From positions 124,001-188,000 of the forward strand of contig NZ_OMKE01000023.1 of assembly GCF_900299535.1 (NCBI RefSeq): DNA of 64,000 nucleotides, read 5' to 3'. This DNA comes from Aquimarina aquimarini (lineage in GTDB: Bacteria; Bacteroidota; Bacteroidia; Flavobacteriales; Flavobacteriaceae). This document shows positions 53,607 through 61,833 of this stretch, piece by piece; position 1 is the first letter of the stretch, and each line of letters starts with the position of its first letter. The notes beneath the pieces were generated by a model that did no database searches, had not been told where the DNA came from, and was given only the letters and a program-made list of their open reading frames with translations. The position numbers and the translations under genes are program-made.

Positions 53607-55052
53607 GTGGTTTTTAATTCATTAAGTTTTATTGCATTTATTATTCCAGTATTTTTTATATACTGGGGGGTATGCAGTGGGTCTAATAAGTTGCAAAACA
53701 TTTTTCTGCTAATAATAAGCCTGTTGTTTTATGCCTTTGCCGACTGGAGGTTTTTGGCATTACTAGGGGTAACTACTTTTGTAAACTATTATTTAGGAAT
53801 AAAAATATATAAAGTACCTCAAGAACGCAAAAAAACAATCTTTTTGTATATAGGGATTCTTTTCAATTTAGGGATGTTAGTATATTTTAAATACTTTAAT
53901 TTCTTTTATGAAAGCTTTTTTGATTTGTTAAGTCTTTTTGGAGTTGCTTCATCTCACAGTATATTGGTTATACTATTACCCTTAGGGATAAGCTTTTTTA
54001 CATTTCAGGTTTTAGGGTATTTGGTGGATGTATATAATGAAGAAATAGAACCCAATACAGACTTACTAGAATTCTCTGTATTTGTTGCCTTTTTTCCAAA
54101 AATATTATCAGGACCTATAGAAAGAGCAGCCAGTTTTATTCCGCAAATTCAGAAAAAAAGAAAATTCTCTTATAAGGTTTGTGTAGATGGGTTACGACAG
54201 ATATTATGGGGGCTTTTTGCCAAAGTAGTTATTGCTGAGAATTGTGCAGAATTCACAAACCGTATTTTTGATCAATATACAGATCAATCTGGAAGTTTAT
54301 TGCTCATAGGAGCCTTCTTTTATGCAATTCAATTATATGCTGATTTTTCTGGATATTCAAATATGGCAATCGGAGTTTCAAAACTATTTGGAATACAACT
54401 AATGCGTAATTTTTCTACTCCATTTTTTGCAACTAATATTAGTGATTTTTGGAGAAGATGGCATATATCATTAACAACATGGATGTTGGATTATGTATTT
54501 ACTCCACTTTCGTTTGTATTACGCAAGTATCAAAAAACAGGTGTGTTGTTGGCTATAGTAATTACTTTTATTTTAGTAGGGTTTTGGCATGGAGCAAATT
54601 GGACATTTATTGTATATGGACTTTTGCATGGGCTATATTTTATTCCGTTGGTATATTCTCAAAAAATGAATGTCAAACAAAAAGTAGCACAAGGAAAACG
54701 TTTACCCTCTATCAAAGAAACCATACAAATGCTAGCTTTGTTTATTTTGATTATGCTTACAGATATTTTCTTTAGAGCAAAAGATGTTACAACAGCATTA
54801 GATCATTTGAAGACTATTTTTTCTGCTAGTATATTTGATTTTCCTGCAGAAATATATGGAAATATTACAATCATTACTTTAACACTTATAGGTGTGTTTA
54901 TGATAGTGGAATGGATTAATCGTGAACGAAAACACGATTTTGATATTGCAAACTGTAAAGGATATATACGATGGGGTTCTTATATATCAATATTTATATT
55001 GATCTTCTTTTTCGGGAGAAGTTCTGAAACTTTTATATACTTTCAATTTTAG
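53607..55052 (+). CDS. MBOAT-family membrane O-acyltransferase (DltB/AlgI-like)
   Basis: A 481-residue membrane-bound O-acyltransferase with about 10 spans. The catalytic His328 is in GFWHGANW and a second conserved His341 is in LLHGLYF; the family landmarks ADFSGYSNMAIG and DFWRRWHISL are present. DltB and AlgI are the characterised relatives: they pass D-alanyl or acetyl groups across the membrane to an exported polymer. The start is a GTG at 53607, giving the usual MVFNSLSF beginning. Its place directly after the carrier protein supports a DltB-like role. Confidence 0.92.
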   Translation: MVFNSLSFIAFIIPVFFIYWGVCSGSNKLQNIFLLIISLLFYAFADWRFLALLGVTTFVNYYLGIKIYKVPQERKKTIFLYIGILFNLGMLVYFKYFNFFYESFFDLLSLFGVASSHSILVILLPLGISFFTFQVLGYLVDVYNEEIEPNTDLLEFSVFVAFFPKILSGPIERAASFIPQIQKKRKFSYKVCVDGLRQILWGLFAKVVIAENCAEFTNRIFDQYTDQSGSLLLIGAFFYAIQLYADFSGYSNMAIGVSKLFGIQLMRNFSTPFFATNISDFWRRWHISLTTWMLDYVFTPLSFVLRKYQKTGVLLAIVITFILVGFWHGANWTFIVYGLLHGLYFIPLVYSQKMNVKQKVAQGKRLPSIKETIQMLALFILIMLTDIFFRAKDVTTALDHLKTIFSASIFDFPAEIYGNITIITLTLIGVFMIVEWINRERKHDFDIANCKGYIRWGSYISIFILIFFFGRSSETFIYFQF

Positions 55053-55058
55053 GGTGTG

Positions 55059-55982
55059 ATGAAGTTATTACTATTAAAATTAGCTCTTTTTTCTATACTA
55101 TGCTTGACAATAGTAACTTTTGTATTGGTTAGGTATGGAGGGAATATTGACTTTTTTTATGAAAAATTCACTACCCCAAAAGCTAAATCAATGATTATAG
55201 GAGACTCTCGAAGTTTTCAAGGAATACAACCACGTGTACTAAATGAATATTTTGATGGGATAAATGATGATCTACCGATTTTGAATTATAGTTTTACTAT
55301 TGCTCAAGCATTAATAGGGCCATTATATAACAATAGTATTTTTAAAAAAATTGATACTACCTCGAGGCAAGGAATCTTTATTATATCGATAACCCCAGAA
55401 ATGTTAACCTCAAAAAAAGGATTTGATAATCAAAAAGGGGAATTTAGAGAGCAAGGGCAACCACCTCATAATATGAATATTGTAGATGTGAGTCCAAATT
55501 ATGAATATATTGTAAAGAATCTTTCTTTTTTCCATTTTAGAGGAGCATTCTCCAAAAACTTTACATTACATAAAGATGGGTGGTTAGAAGAAACAAATTT
55601 GCCTGAAAATGAAGATGTACTGGAACAGTATAAAATAAAGCAAATTAACCTTTTTAAAGAAGGTAGAGAAGATTATCCATTATCTAAAGTTAGAATTAAA
55701 AGTTTACATCATCTTATTCGTAAATTGGAGAAATATGGGACAGTGTTTTTAGTAAGAATGCCAATTAGTAAAGAATTTTTGAAATATGAAGAACAATACT
55801 ACCCGAGCTTTTCACATACGATAGATTCTATTACAAAAATTGATCATATTCCTTATTTTGATTTTAATGAGAGAGAAGCCCAATATAAAACATATGATGG
55901 GCATCATATTAATAAGTATGATGGAGTACGATTTACTGAGGATTTATGCGACTCAATTTCAAATTATCTAAAGAACAAATAA
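55059..55982 (+). CDS. SGNH-like membrane-anchored protein (DltD/AlgX-type position)
   Basis: A 307-residue protein with one N-terminal membrane span (about 5-23) and a predicted extracytoplasmic domain. SGNH hydrolase landmarks are visible: GDSR with Ser50 early, and DGHH with Asp280 and His283 near the end, the Ser-Asp-His set of the family. In dlt and alginate systems a protein of this kind works beside the MBOAT protein in moving or placing the acyl group. Sequence similarity to DltD itself is not evident to me, so the call rests on fold motifs and order. The ATG at 55059 is used; a GTG just before it is less likely. Confidence 0.75.
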   Translation: MKLLLLKLALFSILCLTIVTFVLVRYGGNIDFFYEKFTTPKAKSMIIGDSRSFQGIQPRVLNEYFDGINDDLPILNYSFTIAQALIGPLYNNSIFKKIDTTSRQGIFIISITPEMLTSKKGFDNQKGEFREQGQPPHNMNIVDVSPNYEYIVKNLSFFHFRGAFSKNFTLHKDGWLEETNLPENEDVLEQYKIKQINLFKEGREDYPLSKVRIKSLHHLIRKLEKYGTVFLVRMPISKEFLKYEEQYYPSFSHTIDSITKIDHIPYFDFNEREAQYKTYDGHHINKYDGVRFTEDLCDSISNYLKNK

Positions 55983-56084
55983 GATCAATATTTTAAACAA
56001 TCAAAAAATAATAAATCAAAAACGATAGTAAGATAAGAAATGATAAAAAACATTAAAAATAATGAATACTAAGTATAGAAAACT

Positions 56085-57176
56085 ATGAATACACTGGTAT
56101 CTTTAGATTGGTATTATCCACTATATCTTAATACGTGCTTTTTTCTTATACTCTTCACTTTTTTGCATGCTCGTATCTTGGATATTAGTGATCATAAGAA
56201 CTTAAGTTATGTTAATGTTGTAGGGTACATATTGTTATTCTTATTAATTATACACATAGGTCAAAGACCTGCCAGTGACCGTTTTGGAGATACAATTAAT
56301 TACTATAGAGCATATACAGCATATAGACATGGAGCCCCGATTTTGAGTGTAAATGATTATGGCTGGCATGTATTTATGAAAACTATGGCTGGCTTTTCGT
56401 CTATTCATACATTTTTTACGATTTGTGCTTTTATCTATATTTTCCCGATGTACAAAATCTCAAAAGAATTTTTTGGGCACTATTGGTACTATGCCTTTAT
56501 CATGTTTGTTATATCTTTTTCTTTTTGGACGTATGGGGTAAATGGTATGAGAAACGGAGCAGCTTGTTCTTTATTTCTTTGGGGGGTAAGTTGTCATAGA
56601 AATAAAGTACTCATGGGAGTATTTTTTCTATTGTCGACCTTTTTTCATAAAACCACATTTTTACCAATTATAGCATTTGTACTTACTTATTTTTATAATA
56701 ATCCCAAGGTATATTTCAAAGTATGGTTACTATGTATTCCTTTATCATTGGCAATGGGGAGTGTTTGGGTTTCCCTTTTTGCAAATTTGGGTTTTGGAGA
56801 TGACGATAGATTAGCAGGATATTTAACATCTCAAGCAGCAGAAGGAACATTTTCTAAAACAGGTTTTAGATGGGATTTTTTATTCCATAGTGCATTTGCA
56901 GTATTTGCAGGATGGTATTTTGTTTTTAAGGAAAAATACCACGATGAAATGTATAACAAATTACTGAATACCTATCTCACTTGTAATGGGTTTTGGATTT
57001 TAGTAATTAATGCCAATTACTCAAATAGGTTTGCATATTTATCATGGTTTATGATGGCCATTGTGATTATTTACCCTTTTTTGAAACAGAAATTTTTTAA
57101 AAATCATCATTTGGTAGTGGGAAAAGTAATGTTTGTTTATTTCGCATTTACCTATTTTATGTATTACTTTTTTTAA
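56085..57176 (+). CDS. EpsG-family membrane protein, predicted Wzy-type polymerase
   Basis: A 363-residue membrane protein with about 9-10 hydrophobic spans. The early loop GQRPASDRFGDTINYYRAY and the mid-protein NGMRNGAACSLFLWG followed by STFFHKTTFLP match the EpsG family, whose members are thought to polymerise exported repeat units. It is the only polymerase candidate in the locus. The spacing from the preceding SGNH gene is 102 bp, longer than elsewhere in the operon, so a second promoter could exist here. Confidence 0.85.
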   Translation: MNTLVSLDWYYPLYLNTCFFLILFTFLHARILDISDHKNLSYVNVVGYILLFLLIIHIGQRPASDRFGDTINYYRAYTAYRHGAPILSVNDYGWHVFMKTMAGFSSIHTFFTICAFIYIFPMYKISKEFFGHYWYYAFIMFVISFSFWTYGVNGMRNGAACSLFLWGVSCHRNKVLMGVFFLLSTFFHKTTFLPIIAFVLTYFYNNPKVYFKVWLLCIPLSLAMGSVWVSLFANLGFGDDDRLAGYLTSQAAEGTFSKTGFRWDFLFHSAFAVFAGWYFVFKEKYHDEMYNKLLNTYLTCNGFWILVINANYSNRFAYLSWFMMAIVIIYPFLKQKFFKNHHLVVGKVMFVYFAFTYFMYYFF

Positions 57177-57200
57177 GGAAAACTCTTAAAGCTAAAAAAA

Positions 57201-58091
57201 ATGAAAACGATTACAGTCTTTACACCCACTTATAATAGAGCATATTGTCTCGATCAGTGTTATCAAAGTTTGATAAGGCAAACCAATCAGGATTTTATAT
57301 GGCTTATTATAGACGATGGTTCTACAGATGAGACCAAAGAGCTTGTGAATTCTTGGATACAGGAAAATAAAATTGCTCTCAAGTATCATTATCAGGAGAA
57401 TCAAGGAATGCATGGAGGGCATAATGCTGCTTATCGTCTTATTGATACAACATTAAATGTATGTATCGATAGTGATGATTTTATGCCAGATAATGCGATA
57501 GAAAAAATTCTTGAACATTGGGAAGTAATCAAAGATAAACCAGAATATGTAGGTATTGTGGGGTTAGATGCAGATATCAAAGGGAATATTATAGGAACGT
57601 CTATCCCAGAAAATATTAAAGAAACAACGCTTTATGATATATACAATGTACATAAGATAAAAGGAGATAAAAAATTAGTATATAGAACCGAGATAGTAAA
57701 AAAATACCCAGCATACCCTATTTTTGAAGGAGAACGGTTTGTACCCCTTGGTTATTTATATCTGTTAATAGATCAGGATTATAAATTATTCCCTGTAAAC
57801 GATGTGTTTTGTATTGTAGAATATCTTGAGGATGGATCAAGTATGAATATGTTAAAACAATATAGAAGACACCCTAATGGATTTGCATTTTCTAGAAAAA
57901 ATAGAATGCGTTTGGCAAAAGACTTTAAAGAAAAATTTAAAAATGCCATTCATTATGTTTCGAGTGCCTTATTTACTAAAAACACCTCCTTTTTAAAAGA
58001 ATCCCCCAAAAAGTTCACAACATTTATGGCAATCCCTTTTGGGGTACTATTAAACTTGTATATAAGATATAAAACAAGAGGGGAGTTCTAA
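57201..58091 (+). CDS. Glycosyltransferase, GT2 family (GT-A fold)
   Basis: A 296-residue GT2-type enzyme. The N-terminal core is TVFTPTYNRAYCLDQCYQSL, then DDGSTDETKELV and the metal-binding region VCIDSDDFMPDNA, where the Asp-x-Asp-type motif is DSDD. It lacks membrane spans and is probably peripheral at the inner membrane. It would add a sugar to the repeat unit. Its stop overlaps the ATG of the next glycosyltransferase by one base (TAATG). Confidence 0.9.
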   Translation: MKTITVFTPTYNRAYCLDQCYQSLIRQTNQDFIWLIIDDGSTDETKELVNSWIQENKIALKYHYQENQGMHGGHNAAYRLIDTTLNVCIDSDDFMPDNAIEKILEHWEVIKDKPEYVGIVGLDADIKGNIIGTSIPENIKETTLYDIYNVHKIKGDKKLVYRTEIVKKYPAYPIFEGERFVPLGYLYLLIDQDYKLFPVNDVFCIVEYLEDGSSMNMLKQYRRHPNGFAFSRKNRMRLAKDFKEKFKNAIHYVSSALFTKNTSFLKESPKKFTTFMAIPFGVLLNLYIRYKTRGEF

Positions 58092-59230
58092 TGGCAGTGT
58101 TTAGAGTATTACAGGTTTTTACAATTATGAATCGTGGAGGAGCAGAATCCATGATCCTGAATTATTATAGAAATATAAATAGAGAAAAGATTCAGTTTGA
58201 TTTTTTAGTATTTAGGAAAGAAAAAGCAATTTTTGATGACGAAATAGAAAGTTTAGGAGGAAAAATATATAAAATCAATGCTATCAACCCATTATTTCCT
58301 GGCAAAGGATATACAGAATTGCGTAACTTTTTTAAGCAACACAACTATACTGTAGTACATTCTCACTTAAATACATTTAGTTGTTTTCCGTTGAAAATAG
58401 CAAAAGAGTTTAACATTCCATGTAGGATAGCACATGCACACATTGCTATGAGTAAGTTGAGCATAACATCTATTATAACTGGTAAAGAAAGTTTTTCTGA
58501 AGGTGTAAAAAAGAGTATAAAATTTCAACTTAAAAAAAGAATAACAAGGTATACAACTCATCATTTTTCATGTGGAGAAAAAGCGGGAGAATGGCTCTTT
58601 GGTAAGCAAACCCCTTTTCTTACAATGAATAATGCAATTGATAGCGAATTGTTTGTTTATAATCCAGAACAAGCATCAGAGTATAGAAAAAAACTAGCTA
58701 TAAAAGATGAATTTGTAATTGGGCATGTAGGGCGTTTTGATAGCCAAAAAAATCATATGTTTTTATTACATATATTTGCATCGTTACTTACCCTAAACCC
58801 TAATAGTAAGCTAGTTCTTATTGGCGATGGTCCTTTAAGAAGTATAATAGAAAAAGAAGCTATAAACCTTTCTATTGAGGATAAAGTCAAATTTTTGGGA
58901 GTTCAAACAGATATCCCTCAATGGTGCCATATGATGGATGCTTTTGTATTTCCTTCACTCTATGAAGGATTACCAGTTACATTAATCGAAGCACAGGCAG
59001 CAGGTTTAAAAGTTTTTGCTGCTGATACCATAACAGATGAGGTATGTTTATCTGATCTTATTGAATTTATTTCTCTAGATAAATCAGCAAAATATTGGGC
59101 AGAAAAAATAGTACAAATAGATACAACAACAAGAAAAAATATGCAGAGTTTGATTTGTGATGAGGGGTATGATATTAAATCCAATGCAATTAAAATGCAG
59201 GAGTTTTACCTTCAACAAAAACACACATAA
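58091..59230 (+). CDS. Glycosyltransferase, GT4 family (EpsF-like)
   Basis: A 379-residue GT4 enzyme with the EpsF-like start LQVFTIMNRGGAESMILNYYRNI, the segment ARIAHAHIAMSK-type around residue 115-125, IGHVGRFDSQKNHMFLL in the donor domain and the EX7E motif EGLPVTLIEAQAAG. The sequence is closely related to the gene at 60684, which has the same blocks. The two flank an adenylate-forming gene, which suggests duplication of the surrounding region. It is translationally coupled to the upstream GT2 gene. Confidence 0.9.
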   Translation: MAVFRVLQVFTIMNRGGAESMILNYYRNINREKIQFDFLVFRKEKAIFDDEIESLGGKIYKINAINPLFPGKGYTELRNFFKQHNYTVVHSHLNTFSCFPLKIAKEFNIPCRIAHAHIAMSKLSITSIITGKESFSEGVKKSIKFQLKKRITRYTTHHFSCGEKAGEWLFGKQTPFLTMNNAIDSELFVYNPEQASEYRKKLAIKDEFVIGHVGRFDSQKNHMFLLHIFASLLTLNPNSKLVLIGDGPLRSIIEKEAINLSIEDKVKFLGVQTDIPQWCHMMDAFVFPSLYEGLPVTLIEAQAAGLKVFAADTITDEVCLSDLIEFISLDKSAKYWAEKIVQIDTTTRKNMQSLICDEGYDIKSNAIKMQEFYLQQKHT

Positions 59231-59236
59231 CGAATC

Positions 59237-60637
59237 ATGGGGGGACTAAAAGAAAAAATATATAATAATTTACCATATCCGTTTAAGTTTATTTTATTAA
59301 ATGTAAAAGGATATTTAAATACTAAGCAACGATATAACAAAGAGTTTGCATCATTACTCAAAGAACATATTAATCTTTGGAATGCTGATATTGACCGTGT
59401 AAAAGCATTTCAGAAAGATAAATTACAACTACTACTCTCAGAAGTATACCAATATTCTGATTGGTATAGTACTATTATGAAAGATGTAGGGGTTACAATG
59501 CAGGACATAGAAAATGATCCGTTTGAGGTACTTAAAAAAATGCCTGTTTTGCAAAAAACAGAACGAAAAACTAAGGTAGATGCCATAGTTAATAAAAAAA
59601 GAGAAACCGCTATGGTAGGACATACTAGTGGTACTTCTGGATCGCCTACTATAGATTATATTGATGTAGAATCGATTAATGTATCATTTGCTATTTGGAA
59701 AAGGTTTCATCATGTGATAGGAGTTCCTGCAAAAAGCAGGCAAGTACGATTTTCGGGTAGATTGATTGTAGATACCAACACAAAAAAACCTCCATTTTGG
59801 GTATACAATTATTTTGAGAATCAACTATTGATGTCTACTTATCATCTTACAGATGATAATCTAAAATCATATATAAAAAAACTGAATGCTTTCAAACCCC
59901 AATTAATAGACGGATATCCCTCTGCTATTTATATCATTAGCCGTTATATTAATAAGCATAATATAAAAATAAACTTTACACCAAAAGCAATTGCAGTAAC
60001 AGCAGAAACCTTGTATGATTATCAACGAATCGAAATAGAAAAGGCATTTAACTGCCATGTTTATAATCAATATGCATCTAGTGAGGGGAGTCCTTTTATC
60101 ACAGAATGTACTAATGGTAATTTACATCTTAATCTAGATTCAGGAGTTTTTGAATTTATAAACACCAAAGGAGAACCAGCAAAAGCAGGAGAAATAGCAA
60201 AGCTCATTGTAACGAGCTTTATAAACTACAAAACTCCTCTGATTCGGTATAGTATAGAAGATACTGTTTTATTATCAGAAGAAGGAAAAATATGCGATTG
60301 TGGCTGTGCAATGCCAATGATAGAAAAGATTATTGGAAGAGAAGACGATATCTTATGGACAGAAGAAAAAGGGTATGTTGGTAGAATGGATACTGCATAT
60401 AAAGGAATAGAAGGAATTGTAAAAGGACAGATCATACAGAACAGCCCAGATAAAGTTACAATTAATCTGATTACCGATGAAAAGTTTGATGATAGTATGA
60501 GCAATCAATTTCTGTACAATTTAAAAGCTAGATTAGGAAATACTGTTGAATATAGTGTCTATATAGTAAATGAAATTCCGTTAGGAGCTAATGGAAAGTT
60601 TGATGCTGTAAAAAGAAATTTTGAACTTCAGTTTTAA
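59237..60637 (+). CDS. PaaK/CapK-like adenylate-forming enzyme
   Basis: A 466-residue ANL-superfamily protein related to phenylacetate-CoA ligase (PaaK) and to CapK-type proteins of polysaccharide clusters. The P-loop is GHTSGTSGSPTID, the A5-like region is NQYASSEGSPFITEC, and the C-terminal IPLGANGKFDAVKR holds the late catalytic Lys. Cys residues in ICDCGCAMPM sit where other members have a zinc or loop motif. It lies 6 bp after one EpsF-like gene and 46 bp before its paralogue. Such genes are frequent in capsule loci but their substrate is not established; a carboxylic acid activated for transfer to the polymer is likely. Confidence 0.85.
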   Translation: MGGLKEKIYNNLPYPFKFILLNVKGYLNTKQRYNKEFASLLKEHINLWNADIDRVKAFQKDKLQLLLSEVYQYSDWYSTIMKDVGVTMQDIENDPFEVLKKMPVLQKTERKTKVDAIVNKKRETAMVGHTSGTSGSPTIDYIDVESINVSFAIWKRFHHVIGVPAKSRQVRFSGRLIVDTNTKKPPFWVYNYFENQLLMSTYHLTDDNLKSYIKKLNAFKPQLIDGYPSAIYIISRYINKHNIKINFTPKAIAVTAETLYDYQRIEIEKAFNCHVYNQYASSEGSPFITECTNGNLHLNLDSGVFEFINTKGEPAKAGEIAKLIVTSFINYKTPLIRYSIEDTVLLSEEGKICDCGCAMPMIEKIIGREDDILWTEEKGYVGRMDTAYKGIEGIVKGQIIQNSPDKVTINLITDEKFDDSMSNQFLYNLKARLGNTVEYSVYIVNEIPLGANGKFDAVKRNFELQF

Positions 60638-60683
60638 CAAAAAAGAATGAGGTCATTTTAAAAAAATAATAACCAACTACAAT

Positions 60684-61829
60684 ATGAAACCAATTCGTAT
60701 TCTTCAGGTATTAACTATAATGAACAGGGGAGGAGCTGAGACTATGGTGATGAACTATTATAGGAATATTGATAGAAACAAAGTACAGTTTGATTTTTTA
60801 CTACATAGGCAAGAAAGAGGAGTGTTTGATGATGAGATAGAATCTTTAGGAGGAAAAATACATCGATTACAGAATATAAGTTTCCGTAATTTATCGGGAT
60901 ATCGTAAAGCGTTGGATCATTTTTTTCAACATCATCCAGAATATCAAATAGTACATTCACATCTTAATGCATTAAGTACTTTTGTTTTAAAATCAGCAAA
61001 AAAACAAGGTGTCAAAACTCGAATAGCACATAGCCATACCAGCTTGTATAACCTTAATCTCAACCCTTTTTCAAAAAACAGACATAGTTTAAATTTTGCA
61101 TTTCGATTTTTTGCTCAAAACATGCTAAAAAAGCAAGTGCCCAAGTATGCAAATTATTATTATTCATGTGGAGATAAGGCAGGACAATGGTTATTTGGGA
61201 AAAAGAATACACAAAAAATTAAAATTATAAACAACGCAATAGACTCTTCAAAATTTGTGTATGATAGAGAGCAGTCTGAAAGGATAAAGAAAGAACTACA
61301 AATAGAAGATACATTTGTTATAGGTCATGTTGGTAACTTTGTTCCAGAGAAAAATCACTCCTTTCTTTTAGAAATATTTAAAGAAATACAACGAGAAAAG
61401 AAGGATAGTGTATTAATTCTGGTTGGCGCAGGTGAAAGAGCACAGTATGAGCAAATGACATCAACATTGGGTATAGAAAAAGAAGTTCATTTTCTTGGAG
61501 CAAGAAATGATGTCCCCGATCTATTACAGGCAATAGATGTGTTTTTGTTTCCTTCTACCAATGAAGGACTTCCTGTTACGCTTATAGAAGCGCAAGCAGC
61601 GGGGTTAAAAATAATTGCTTCTGATGAAATTTCTAAAGAACTCGACATTACAGGAATGATCGATTTTGTTTCTCTAAGCCAATCTCCAAAATATTGGGCA
61701 GAACTACTATTGAAATCAGTAAATTATAATAGAACGAATACAATGAATAAAATTATTGAAGGGAATTATGATATTAAAAATAATGCCACAATGCTTCAGG
61801 AATTTTATTGTAATCAAGTAAACAAATAA
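60684..61829 (+). CDS. Glycosyltransferase, GT4 family (EpsF-like), second copy
   Basis: A 381-residue paralogue of the gene at 58091. It shares LQVLTIMNRGGAETMVMNYYRN, FDDEIESLGGKIHR, CGDKAGQWLFGK, IGHVGNFVPEKNH and the EX7E motif EGLPVTLIEAQAAG. Most differences lie in the middle of the N-terminal domain, which contacts the acceptor. The two proteins may therefore use the same donor type on different acceptors. It ends 4 bp before the AsnB-like gene. Confidence 0.9.
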   Translation: MKPIRILQVLTIMNRGGAETMVMNYYRNIDRNKVQFDFLLHRQERGVFDDEIESLGGKIHRLQNISFRNLSGYRKALDHFFQHHPEYQIVHSHLNALSTFVLKSAKKQGVKTRIAHSHTSLYNLNLNPFSKNRHSLNFAFRFFAQNMLKKQVPKYANYYYSCGDKAGQWLFGKKNTQKIKIINNAIDSSKFVYDREQSERIKKELQIEDTFVIGHVGNFVPEKNHSFLLEIFKEIQREKKDSVLILVGAGERAQYEQMTSTLGIEKEVHFLGARNDVPDLLQAIDVFLFPSTNEGLPVTLIEAQAAGLKIIASDEISKELDITGMIDFVSLSQSPKYWAELLLKSVNYNRTNTMNKIIEGNYDIKNNATMLQEFYCNQVNK

Positions 61830-61833
61830 ATCA

